Assembly: GCA_013698095.1 (NCBI GenBank)
Contig: JACCVQ010000227.1
Location: forward strand, 1 to 39,181
From: Chloroflexota bacterium
GTDB lineage: Bacteria > Chloroflexota > Limnocylindria > Limnocylindrales > CSP1-4
Length of the DNA stretch: 39,181 nt
Direction: 5' to 3'
The notes under the pieces were generated by a model that did no database searches, was not told where the DNA came from, and saw nothing but the letters and a program-made list of their open reading frames with translations. Shown piece by piece: positions 28,652-39,181 of the stretch. Within the stretch, counting starts at the first letter, position 1, and each line of letters opens with the position of its first letter. The translations under genes and the position numbers were made by a program.

Positions 28652-29211
28652 CGAGTCGCCCGCTCTTCATCCATGAAGTGGTCACGGATCGAGACGATCA
28701 GGGGACCGAGAAGGATCGCCACGATCACGTCATAGAGAACGCTCGGGGCGACGATTCGCAGCGGATCAGCGAGGGCGGCGGGTGGTCGGAGGACGGAGAA
28801 GAGCATGACGAGGGTCATCGAATAGACAAGGCTCAGAAGGGCAGTAGCGATGATCACGACCACCGGGCGAATCCGGGCAAGCGTCCGGGCGAGAAACCCG
28901 GTGGCGCCGACCGCAATGAGCAGCGCAAACGCTGTGCTCCCCAAAGGCCGCTGCAGGAGGGTGTCGAGGACAATCCCACCGACAAAGGACCAGACGAGAC
29001 CGCTGTCGAGCCCAGCTGCAACCGTCCAGATGACCGCGAGAACAAAGACAAGATGAGGTTGCGCAGTGCCCACCCGAAGGTAGGACGTGATGGTCGATTC
29101 GAAGATGGCGGCCACCGTCGCTGCGATCGCGGCGACGAGCAAAGTCATGGCGATTCGATCCTTGGCGAGCCAGGGTCGCGCGCCCTGCATCTTCCTGACG
29201 CCCGAAGACAT
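28648..29211 (-). CDS. mreD: Rod shape-determining protein MreD
   Basis: Small polytopic membrane protein of the elongation machinery. Seen: about five to six hydrophobic helices, RVGTAQPHLVFVLAVIW and the GFVGGIVLDTLLQ-like block (SFVGGIVLDTLLQRPLGSTA) that identifies MreD. The frame is open up to 29283, but a promoter overlies that part, so the real start is lower: ATG 29211, 29190 or 29148. None has an ideal ribosome-binding site; 29211 is used here with low certainty. mreB and mreC are not adjacent. The stop overlaps the mrdA ATG. Confidence 0.87.
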   Translation of the reverse strand: MSSGVRKMQGARPWLAKDRIAMTLLVAAIAATVAAIFESTITSYLRVGTAQPHLVFVLAVIWTVAAGLDSGLVWSFVGGIVLDTLLQRPLGSTAFALLIAVGATGFLARTLARIRPVVVIIATALLSLVYSMTLVMLFSVLRPPAALADPLRIVAPSVLYDVIVAILLGPLIVSIRDHFMDEERATR

Positions 29212-29235
29212 GCGGTGGCGGTGATGTCCAGCCCC

Positions 29236-29265
29236 AGTATCCCACGAGTGTTGCTGCGGCGGCAA
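29236..29265 (-). promoter_or_regulatory. Promoter of the mreD-mrdA-rodA operon
   Basis: Minus strand: TTGCCG (29265-29260), 18-nt spacer, GATACT (29241-29236). Both hexamers match four of six consensus bases. The start would be near 29229, just upstream of ATG 29211. Confidence 0.5.
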
Positions 29266-29344
29266 TTTCGAGCGCGAGGCCAATGGTCAGGCCGGTCGGT
29301 GCTGAATTTCCCACGCAACTTGGCGTTGGACCCCGTTCCGCGGC

Positions 29345-29360
29345 GGTTTCACGTGTAACC
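29345..29360. promoter_or_regulatory. parS: parS site, one mismatch
   Basis: GGTTTCACGTGTAACC. It differs from the perfect palindrome at 29442 by one base. Matches the parS consensus TGTTTCACGTGAAACA in its core. ParB loading site next to parAB. Confidence 0.85.
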
Positions 29361-29441
29361 GCCGCGGTGTTCTTCAAGGCCCGGCGGCTGCGCGACCCGC
29401 CCCACCCACCCAGGGCAAACCATGACCAGGCCACTCCTCAA

Positions 29442-29457
29442 GGTTTCACGTGAAACC
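29442..29457. promoter_or_regulatory. parS: parS site, perfect palindrome
   Basis: GGTTTCACGTGAAACC, a perfect 16-bp palindrome matching the inner 14 bases of the consensus parS. It lies 97 bp from the other copy and 142 bp upstream of parA. Confidence 0.95.
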
Positions 29458-29554
29458 GGCGTCCGCCAACCGCGCGGTGATTGACGGGTGAGCGGCAGGT
29501 GAGCCGCTCGACGCACGATCGTGGCCTGCTCCACCCTGGCTGAAGGCCCAAGAA

Positions 29555-29563
29555 TGCTAGAAT
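29555..29563 (+). promoter_or_regulatory. Extended -10 promoter of parAB-gyrB
   Basis: Reads TGC-TAGAAT, five of six matches plus the TGn extension, with no strong -35. The start would be near 29570, about 29 nt before the parA GTG and about 100 bp downstream of the perfect parS site. Confidence 0.5.
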
Positions 29564-29598
29564 TCTGCTTCGTGAGCGCATCATCCCGGCGGTCCTGA

Positions 29599-33295
<3,697 letters not shown>

Positions 33296-33305
33296 GGTCC
33301 GCATC

Positions 33306-33917
33306 GTGCCGCGCGGCACGTCCGACACGGTGGACGGCGCACGGCGCAACGGCGTGCGCGTCGACTCGACGCGCGACGCTCCCGTCGGCCGGTCGGTCGC
33401 CATCGCCGGTGAAGGCCTGACCATCGAGGTGGCCCCGCACCGCTGCTTCGCCTGCGGCGCCCTCAACGAGCATGGAATTCATCTCGAGCTTCATGTCGAC
33501 GGCGACCGCTGCTGGACCGAGCTCGCCCTGCCCGAGCGGTTCCAGGGCTGGGACGGGATCGCCCATGGCGGGGTCATCTGCACGATCCTCGACGAGGTCA
33601 TGGCGTGGTCGCTGGCCGCGACCGACAATTGGGGCCTCACGGCGCGGATGGCCGTCGAGTTCAAGCGGCCCGTTCAGCTCGGTGTCCCGATCCGGGGCGA
33701 GGGCTGGGTCAGCGCAACTCGGCGCCGTCTCGTCGACACCGCCGGCCGGATCGTCGATCCAGCCACGGGCGATGTCCTCGCGACTGCGACCGCGACGTAC
33801 GTGGCGGCCGGCGCTGAGCGCAAGCGCGAGCTTCAGGCTCGCTATCGCTTCCGGCTGACATCGAACGACGGGCGTGCCGCGACCGGCGACACGGCCGCCG
33901 GTGCGAACCCCGGATGA
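33306..33917 (+). CDS. PaaI-type hotdog-fold thioesterase
   Basis: 203 residues. Seen: HRCFACGALNEHGIHLEL, the active-site-type HGGVICTILDEVMAW (HGG-x-DE arrangement), then AVEFKRPVQLGVPIRGEGWV, all of the 4HBT/PaaI superfamily. The first ~40 residues are unstructured. A TTG at 33285 would overlap gyrB, but GAGG (33294-33297) sits 8 nt before GTG 33306, so the latter is preferred. A CoA- or ACP-thioester substrate is expected but cannot be named. The stop overlaps the next ATG. Confidence 0.85.
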   Translation: MPRGTSDTVDGARRNGVRVDSTRDAPVGRSVAIAGEGLTIEVAPHRCFACGALNEHGIHLELHVDGDRCWTELALPERFQGWDGIAHGGVICTILDEVMAWSLAATDNWGLTARMAVEFKRPVQLGVPIRGEGWVSATRRRLVDTAGRIVDPATGDVLATATATYVAAGAERKRELQARYRFRLTSNDGRAATGDTAAGANPG

Positions 33918-34882
33918 TGCCGGCCAGCGTGAGCCCGACCACGGCCCGGGCGACCGACTTTGTCGCCGCCCACCGAGTGGGCGCGGAGAACCTCGGTCGC
34001 CGGCTGGCAGACGACGTCGGCGATCCCGATGCGTTCGCCGCGCACCTGCGGCAGGGTCTCGCGCGCCTCGCCGATCCTGCGTACCTCGCCGGCCAGCGTC
34101 GCGTGGCGCCCGGGATCGGCCAGATTCACGGTGTCCGCTGGCCCCTGATCGAAGGCGTCAAGCGCGGCTTCCGAGGCGCCACCCGCGGCGAGCGGACCTC
34201 GAGCTGGCTGTTTCTCGTCGATCGGCTGCTGGGCGAGCCCGAACTCGAGGCGCGCTGGGTCGCATTCGGCTTGCTCGAGCGCCTGGTCGTCGACGACACG
34301 GAGCGTGCCTGGCAACTCCTTCGCCGGGCCGCCCGTGACGCCAGTGACTGGATCACGGTCGACAGCCTCGCCCACCCGGTCGGCACGGGCGTCCTGAACG
34401 AGGCCTATCGCTGGGCCGAGCTCGAGCAGCTCGTCTACAGCCCCTCGCGCTGGGAGCGGCGCCTCGTTGGCAGCACGATCGCGACCATCCCGTTCATCGA
34501 GCACCGGCGCGGTCGACTGCCGGAGGTTGCCGGCCACGGACTGGGCTTGATCCGCGAGCTCATCGGCGATGCCGAGCCGGACGTCCAGAAGGCTCTCGCC
34601 TGGGCCCTCCGCTCGATGGCGCTCGTCGACCGGGCGGCGACGACCCGGTTTCTCGACCACGAATCCACCATCGCGGCCGAGAACGAAGACGGCCAACGCG
34701 CCTGGGTCATCCGCGACGCCATGCTGAAGCTCGATCCAGCCGACGCCGCCCGGATCCGAACTCGGCTTGGCGGAGTCCGGCGCCGGCCCGGCGCACCGCC
34801 CACGTCCCGCGCCTCCGAGACCGCCTCCAGGTTTGGCGCCGGCCTGCTCGGTCGGCCCATGCCGGAGGCACCGCTCGGATGA
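33914..34882 (+). CDS. AlkD-like HEAT-repeat DNA alkylation repair protein
   Basis: 322-residue all-helical protein resembling the DNA alkylation repair (AlkD/AlkC) family, DNA glycosylases that remove alkylated bases without base flipping. Seen: repeated two-helix units, W146-I-T-V-D150 in SDWITVDSLAHPVG (equivalent in spacing to the Trp-x3-Asp catalytic pair of AlkD), and W180 in SPSRWERRLVGSTI. A disordered ~35-residue tail ends it. It starts within the thioesterase stop (ATGATG), so it is co-translated. Placement between gyrB and gyrA is unusual. Whether it is an active glycosylase is inferred only. Confidence 0.75.
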   Translation: MMPASVSPTTARATDFVAAHRVGAENLGRRLADDVGDPDAFAAHLRQGLARLADPAYLAGQRRVAPGIGQIHGVRWPLIEGVKRGFRGATRGERTSSWLFLVDRLLGEPELEARWVAFGLLERLVVDDTERAWQLLRRAARDASDWITVDSLAHPVGTGVLNEAYRWAELEQLVYSPSRWERRLVGSTIATIPFIEHRRGRLPEVAGHGLGLIRELIGDAEPDVQKALAWALRSMALVDRAATTRFLDHESTIAAENEDGQRAWVIRDAMLKLDPADAARIRTRLGGVRRRPGAPPTSRASETASRFGAGLLGRPMPEAPLG

Positions 34883-34906
34883 GTGCTGGCCCCGGCCCGC
34901 TCGCAC

Positions 34907-34935
34907 TTGCCCAAACGAACGTTCGTTAGGAGAAT
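34907..34935 (+). promoter_or_regulatory. Candidate gyrA promoter with an operator-like palindrome in its spacer
   Basis: TTGCCC (34907-34912), 17-nt spacer, GAGAAT (34930-34935). Each hexamer matches four or five of six. The spacer contains the 14-bp palindrome at 34914-34927. A start 7 nt after the -10 would fall at the GTG of gyrA. Confidence 0.4.
34914..34927. promoter_or_regulatory. 14-bp perfect palindrome upstream of gyrA
   Basis: AACGAACGTTCGTT, 16 bp before the gyrA GTG and directly before the AGGAG ribosome-binding site (34928-34932). The form resembles TetR-family operators. The half-sites GAAC/GTTC abut, so it does not fit the Gram-positive SOS box, which has four bases between them. 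Confidence 0.55.
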
Positions 34936-34942
34936 CTGACCC

Positions 34943-37504
34943 GTGACCGACGATCTCGGCGACATCCGCGCCATCCGCATCGAGGACGAGATGCGGGTGA
35001 GCTACCTCGACTACGCGATGAGCGTGATCGTGGCCCGCGCGCTGCCGGACGTCCGCGACGGCTTGAAGCCGGTCCATCGCCGGATCCTCTACACGATGGG
35101 CGAGATGGGGCTCAGCTCGACGAGCTCCTTCCGGAAGTGCGCCGCGATCGTCGGCGAGGTGATGGGCAAATATCACCCGCACGGCGACGTCGCCCTGTAC
35201 GACGCCCTCGTCCGGCTCGCCCAGGATTTCTCGATGCGCTATCCGCTCGTCGACGGCCAGGGCAACTTCGGCTCGGTCGATGGCGATAGCGCCGCGGCGA
35301 TGCGCTACACCGAGGCGCGCCTGACCGCGATCGCGACTGAGATGCTCGACGACATCGACAAGGAGACCGTCGACTTCGAGGACAACTACGACGGGACCCA
35401 GAAGCAGCCGTCGGTCCTGCCCGCAAAGCTGCCGAACCTCCTGATCAATGGCAGCAGCGGCATCGCGGTCGGGATGGCGACGAACATCCCGCCCCACAAC
35501 CTGACCGAGATCTGTGACGCGACGGTCGCCTTGATCGACGACCCGGAGATCACCTCGGACGACCTCTCGAAGTTCGTCCTCGGGCCGGACTTCCCGACCG
35601 GCGGCACGATCTATCGCTTCGAGACCCAGCGCAATCCACTGACCGGCGAGAACGAGACCGTCGACGCGATCCGTCAGATGTACGCCCACGGCCGGGGCCG
35701 CGTCGTCATGCGTGCCCAGGTCTCGTTCGAGGAAGTCCGCGGCGACCGGATGGCCATCATCATCAGCGAACTCCCGTACCAGGTGAACAAGGCGTCACTG
35801 CTCGAGAAGATCGCGGAGCTCGTCAAGGACAAGCGGATCGACGGGATCAGCGACCTGCGCGATGAGTCCGATCGCGACGGGATGCGGGTCTACATCGAGA
35901 TCAAGCGCGACTTCAACCCGCACAAGGTGCTGAACAACCTTTTCAAGCACACGCCGATGCAGCTCGCCTTCAACATGAACATGCTCGCCCTCGTCGACGG
36001 CCAGCCCCAGACGCTGCCGCTCAAGAGCGTCCTCGTCCATTACCTTGAGCATCGCCGCAACATCGTCCGGCGCCGGACCGAGTTCGACCTCGGGAAGGCC
36101 CGCGGCCGGGCCCACATCCTCGAGGGCCTGAAGATCGCCCTCGACAACCTCGACGCGGTGATCCGGACGATCCGCGAATCGCAGGACGTGGAGCTCGCCC
36201 GCCAGAACCTGATGAGCCGCTTCGACCTGAGCGAGCTCCAGGCCCAGGCGATCCTGGACATGCGGCTCGCCCGCCTTGCCGCCCTCGAGCGCAAGAAGAT
36301 CGAGGACGAGTACCTCAGCGTCATCCAGCTGATCGCCGAGCTCGAGGACATCCTCGCCAACCCGCAGCGGGTCCTCGGGATCATCAAGGACGAGCTGGCC
36401 GAGCTGAAGAAGCGGTTCGGCGGCGATCGCCGGACGCGGGTCGCCGACGACACCAGCCGCGAGATGACCGACGAGGACCTGATCGCCGACGAGGACGTGG
36501 TCGTCACGATCAGCGGCCGCGGCTACATCAAGCGCCAGCCGGTCGCGACCTACCGTCGCCAGCACCGCGGCGGCAAGGGGATCATCGGCCATGTCACGCG
36601 CGAAGAGGACGCGGTCGAGCACCTGATCGTGGCCAACACCCACGATTGGGCCCTGTTCTTCACGAACCGCGGCCGGGTGTTCAGCGCCAAGGTCCACGCG
36701 ATCGTCGACGCCAGCCGCCAGGCCAAGGGCACCCCGATCATCAACCTGCCGGGCGTCCAGGTCGAGGCCGGCGAGGTCCCGGTCGCGACGATCGTCCTCA
36801 AGGACTTCACCGCGGGCAGCTATCTCGTGCTGGCGACCCGCCAGGGCAAGATCAAGAAGACGCCGCTCGAGCAGTTCGAGCGGGTCCGCTCGACGGGCAT
36901 CCGGGCGATCACGATCGACGCCAGGGACGAGCTCGCGTGGGTCGACATCTCGAGCGGCGACGACGACGTGATCATCGCGACCGCCCAGGGCAAGATCGCT
37001 CGGTTCCATGAGACCGACGTCCGGGCGATGGGTCGCGACGCCGCCGGCGTCATCGGGATCCGCCTTGCGCGGGCCGGAGACTTCGTCGTCTCGATGAGCG
37101 TCGTCGAGCCCGAGACGGACCTCCTCGTCCTGACCGAGACCGGCTACGGCAAACGAGTGCCACTGTCCGAGTTCCGGCCGATGCACCGCGGCTCGCAGGG
37201 CGTCCGGCTGATCAGCCTGGAAGGCCGCAAGACCGGCAATGTCGCGGCCGTCCAGCAGGTCACCGACGAGGACGAGGAGTTGCTCCTGATCAGCGCCGGT
37301 GGTCAGGTCGTCCGGACCGACGTGGCGACGATCAATCGGCAGCACGCCCAGGCCCGCGGAGTCATCACGATGCGGATGAACGAGGGCGACCGGGTCGTCG
37401 CGATCTCGGCCTTCCGGGCCGGGCTGGCGGAGCGCGATGGCATCGAGGACAATGACGCCCCCGAACCGGGCGAGAGTGGTCCGGACGCGGGCGGCGGCGC
37501 GTGA
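34943..37504 (+). CDS. gyrA: DNA gyrase subunit A
   Basis: DNA breakage-reunion subunit of gyrase. Seen: the catalytic tyrosine Y122 in [10 protein letters not shown], the quinolone-determining loop [12 protein letters not shown] (residues 76-87, with V83 and D87 in E. coli numbering), the coiled-coil with [15 protein letters not shown], and a six-bladed C-terminal domain with the GyrA box QHRGGKG at 540-546, needed for wrapping and negative supercoiling. 853 residues is normal; the acidic Gly-rich end is typical. The start is GTG with AGGAG 10 nt upstream. Serine or alanine is usual at position 83; valine is notable. Confidence 0.97.
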   Translation: MTDDLGDIRAIRIEDEMRVSYLDYAMSVIVARALPDVRDGLKPVHRRILYTMGEMGLSSTSSFRKCAAIVGEVMGKYHPHGDVALYDALVRLAQDFSMRYPLVDGQGNFGSVDGDSAAAMRYTEARLTAIATEMLDDIDKETVDFEDNYDGTQKQPSVLPAKLPNLLINGSSGIAVGMATNIPPHNLTEICDATVALIDDPEITSDDLSKFVLGPDFPTGGTIYRFETQRNPLTGENETVDAIRQMYAHGRGRVVMRAQVSFEEVRGDRMAIIISELPYQVNKASLLEKIAELVKDKRIDGISDLRDESDRDGMRVYIEIKRDFNPHKVLNNLFKHTPMQLAFNMNMLALVDGQPQTLPLKSVLVHYLEHRRNIVRRRTEFDLGKARGRAHILEGLKIALDNLDAVIRTIRESQDVELARQNLMSRFDLSELQAQAILDMRLARLAALERKKIEDEYLSVIQLIAELEDILANPQRVLGIIKDELAELKKRFGGDRRTRVADDTSREMTDEDLIADEDVVVTISGRGYIKRQPVATYRRQHRGGKGIIGHVTREEDAVEHLIVANTHDWALFFTNRGRVFSAKVHAIVDASRQAKGTPIINLPGVQVEAGEVPVATIVLKDFTAGSYLVLATRQGKIKKTPLEQFERVRSTGIRAITIDARDELAWVDISSGDDDVIIATAQGKIARFHETDVRAMGRDAAGVIGIRLARAGDFVVSMSVVEPETDLLVLTETGYGKRVPLSEFRPMHRGSQGVRLISLEGRKTGNVAAVQQVTDEDEELLLISAGGQVVRTDVATINRQHAQARGVITMRMNEGDRVVAISAFRAGLAERDGIEDNDAPEPGESGPDAGGGA

Positions 37505-37511
37505 CGGCGTC

Positions 37512-38639
37512 GTGAGAATGCTCGGCCGGGAGGACGCGGTGTACGCCGACCAGTTCGAGATCTATCACGGCAACTCGAACCCGGAGCTCGCCCGGAAGAT
37601 CGCCCGCTGGCTGGGCACGGATTGCGGCAAGGCCGAGGTCTTCCAGTTCGCGAACGAGAACATCTTCGTGAAGATCCTCGACAACGTCCGCGAGAAGGAC
37701 ATCTTCCTCGTCCAGCCGACCTCTCACCCGGTCAACCAGTCGATCATGGAACTGCTGATCATGATCGATGCGTTCAAGCGAGCGAGCGCCGGCCGGATCA
37801 CCGCCGTGATCCCGTTCTACGCCTACGGCCGGTCCGACAAGAAAGACCAGCCGCGGGTCCCGATCACGGCCCGCCTGATCGCCGACATGATCACGGTCGC
37901 CGGCGCCGACCGGGTTCTGACGATGGATCTCCATCAGGGCCAGATCCAGGGCTTCTTCAACATCCCGGTCGACGAGCTGACGGCGGTCCACCTCCTATCG
38001 AACTACTTCATCCACAAGCATCTCGAGGACCTCGTCGTCGTCACCGACCTCGGCTTCGCGAAACGTGCCCGGACGTTCGCCGAGCTGCTCGACGCGCCGC
38101 TCGCGATCATCGAGAAGCGCCGCATCGGGAACCTCGACCGGGCCGAGCTGATGAACGTCATCGGCGAGGTCCGGGGCAAGCGGGCGATCATCGTGGACGA
38201 CGAGATCGACACCGCCGGGACGCTGATCGAGATCGTCCGGGCCCTCGAACGCGAGGGCGTGACCGAGATCTACGCGTGTGCCACCCACGGCGTCCTGAGC
38301 GATCCGGCGATCGACCGGATCCGCGACTCGAACCTGCTCGAGGTCGTCCTGACCGACTCCGTCCCGCTGCCGGCGGTCAAGCGGCTGCCCAAGATCACGA
38401 CCCTCTCGGTCGCACCGCTCATCGGCGAGGCGATCAAGCGGATCCATCGCGGCGAGTCCGTCGGCGCCCTGTTCAGCAGCGAGGTCTCGTTCACCCAGGA
38501 GATGCTCCTCTGGGAGGACAACCAGCAGCGCCACATGGACACCCGTCACGAGCCCGGGCATGATCCCGCCGGAGGCGCGCCGGCCGATTCGGAGGACGAT
38601 CCGGTCCTGCTCGGCGTGACCTCACAGGGAGACCGATGA
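37512..38639 (+). CDS. prs: Ribose-phosphate pyrophosphokinase (PRPP synthase)
   Basis: Makes PRPP from ribose-5-phosphate and ATP for nucleotide, His and Trp synthesis. Seen: FANENIFVKILDNVREKDIF, the ATP/flexible region FYAYGRSDKKDQPRVPITAR, the MDLHQGQIQGFFNIPVDEL signature, KRR after PLAIIE, and the PRPP loop IIVDDEIDTAGTL (usually VDDMIDTAGT). The usual VVSPDxGG is VVVTDLGFAKRA here. About 375 residues with a ~45-residue acidic tail, versus the usual ~315. The frame is open into gyrA; the start is GTG 37512 or ATG 37518, neither with a strong ribosome-binding site. A divergent member, but the catalytic landmarks are present. Confidence 0.9.
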   Translation: MRMLGREDAVYADQFEIYHGNSNPELARKIARWLGTDCGKAEVFQFANENIFVKILDNVREKDIFLVQPTSHPVNQSIMELLIMIDAFKRASAGRITAVIPFYAYGRSDKKDQPRVPITARLIADMITVAGADRVLTMDLHQGQIQGFFNIPVDELTAVHLLSNYFIHKHLEDLVVVTDLGFAKRARTFAELLDAPLAIIEKRRIGNLDRAELMNVIGEVRGKRAIIVDDEIDTAGTLIEIVRALEREGVTEIYACATHGVLSDPAIDRIRDSNLLEVVLTDSVPLPAVKRLPKITTLSVAPLIGEAIKRIHRGESVGALFSSEVSFTQEMLLWEDNQQRHMDTRHEPGHDPAGGAPADSEDDPVLLGVTSQGDR

Positions 38640-38887
38640 GCCTCCAGCTGCACCGGCCGGACGGCAAGGGCGGCATCGAGCCGCGGCCGGTCAAGGAGAC
38701 GAACTGGCGGGCCGGAATGCTGTCGCGCCGCTGGGGCCTGAACCGCCGCAACGGCCAGCTGCCGGAGCTGAAGAACCCCGAGATGGAGCCGACCTCCACG
38801 TGGCTGGCGGTTGCATTCTGGCTCGGCCTCGGCGGGCTCACGTTCGTGATCCTCGTCACGGGCTATGGATTGGGTTTCTGGCGCTGA
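38636..38887 (+). CDS. Small single-pass membrane protein, function unknown
   Basis: 83 residues that I do not recognise. Seen: a basic, Pro/Trp-containing N-terminal half (GMLSRRWGLNRRNGQLPELK) and one C-terminal membrane helix (TWLAVAFWLGLGGLTFVILVTG), suggesting an N-in tail-anchored topology. GGGAG lies 4 nt before the ATG, which overlaps the prs stop (ATGA), so it is translated with prs and is probably a real gene. Confidence 0.75.
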   Translation: MSLQLHRPDGKGGIEPRPVKETNWRAGMLSRRWGLNRRNGQLPELKNPEMEPTSTWLAVAFWLGLGGLTFVILVTGYGLGFWR

Positions 38888-38966
38888 GCTCACCTGGGCC
38901 AGGACTCGTGCGTTGCCGTTTGGTGACTCTCACAGATCCCTCAGCCGGTTCGCCAACCATCGCCTC

Positions 38967-39181
38967 ATGAGATCCCGAACCGCCATCCTCGTCCTCGCCC
39001 TCCTCGTCGTTGCCGGCGGTGTTGCGGCCTATCTCCTGTTGCTGCGTGGCGATAACGTCGCGCCGCTGGCACTTGCGAGCGGCCGCCCATCGGCCGTGGC
39101 CGCTGCCAGCGCCTCCGCCCTCAGCGGCTCGGCCGACCCGTCGGCCGGCGCCCCATCCCTCGCCCCCGCGTCGGGCTCGGC
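38967..39181 (+). CDS. Exported or membrane-anchored protein, cut by the right edge
   Basis: Only the first ~71 codons are in the window. Seen: Arg-containing start (MRSRTAILVLALLVVAGGVA), a hydrophobic stretch to about residue 26 acting as signal or anchor, then an Ala/Ser/Pro/Gly-rich linker. The codons end almost only in G or C from residue 30 on, consistent with coding. YceI-family lipid-binding proteins in related phyla have this kind of leader, but the diagnostic domain would lie outside the window, so that is only a guess. No ribosome-binding site is visible. Confidence 0.6.
   Translation, partial: MRSRTAILVLALLVVAGGVAAYLLLLRGDNVAPLALASGRPSAVAAASASALSGSADPSAGAPSLAPASGS

Larger units (their letters stand above)
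29212..29598. other. Divergent intergenic region between mreD and parA
   Basis: About 390 bp between outward-facing operons. It contains a minus-strand promoter, two parS sites and a plus-strand extended -10. No DnaA-box cluster (TTATCCACA-like) or AT-rich unwinding stretch was seen, so it is not obviously oriC. Confidence 0.6.

Noticed and set aside
29212..29598. Possible replication origin
   Set aside because: parS sites and ParAB are present, but no DnaA-box cluster, AT-rich segment or dnaA gene was found.
34914..34927. SOS (LexA) box upstream of gyrA
   Set aside because: GAAC and GTTC half-sites abut instead of being separated by four bases as in the Gram-positive SOS box.

Overview
The window is a GC-rich (about 68-70% by eye), densely packed core-genome segment. 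It has many GTG/TTG starts, 4-bp stop/start overlaps and a clean F-type ATPase, gyrase and ParABS set. I infer an uncultured member of Chloroflexota (possibly a Limnocylindria/Ellin6529-type lineage). The main clues are the rpmE - DUF1385 - prfA - prmC - tsaC block, the rplU/rpmA/DUF2344 neighbourhood and the Ala/Pro/Thr-rich membrane proteins. No rRNA or tRNA is present to confirm this. No CRISPR array, insertion sequence, phage gene or defence island was seen.

Layout. (1) 1-7240, minus strand: the ATP synthase operon in the order atpZ-atpB-atpE-atpF-atpH-atpA-(366-bp gap)-atpG-atpD; atpD runs off the left edge. (2) 7352-13651, minus: a Pro/Thr-rich membrane protein, a WecA/TagO-type glycan initiation transferase, glyA, tsaC, a Cof-type HAD phosphatase and prmC. 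(3) 13693-19393, minus: a glycogen-debranching-type glycosidase, prfA, a DUF1385 membrane protein, a solitary beta-class DNA methyltransferase and a small ORF resembling part of a sigma factor. (4) 19394-22183, minus: a gene-free stretch, then rpmE, rpmA, rplU (the last two with Lys/Ala tails) and a DUF2344 protein. (5) 22217-24183, plus: an AI-2E-family membrane protein and a J-domain protein. (6) 24213-29211, minus: a CPA1 antiporter, rodA, mrdA (PBP2) and mreD. (7) 29212-29598: a divergent intergenic region with two parS sites and promoters for both sides. (8) 29599-39181, plus: parA-parB-gyrB-thioesterase-alkD-like-gyrA-prs-small membrane protein, then the start of an exported protein cut by the right edge.

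How the parts fit. The window joins energy conversion, translation termination and ribosomal proteins, cell elongation (RodA/PBP2/MreD) and chromosome segregation/topology (ParABS, gyrase). ParAB with parS suggests the right half is near the replication origin, but dnaA and DnaA-box clusters are not in view.

No wholly new multi-gene system was found. The most notable signals are: a perfect palindrome in the gyrA promoter/leader region; valine at the key quinolone-determining position of GyrA; an H1-like tail on ribosomal protein L21 behind a structured leader; a 366-bp repeat-bearing insert inside the atp operon; an orphan DNA methyltransferase in a GATC-rich sequence; a J-domain/ExoX-like C-terminal fusion; and a recurring -10-like hexamer 6-9 nt before start codons that suggests leaderless transcripts.
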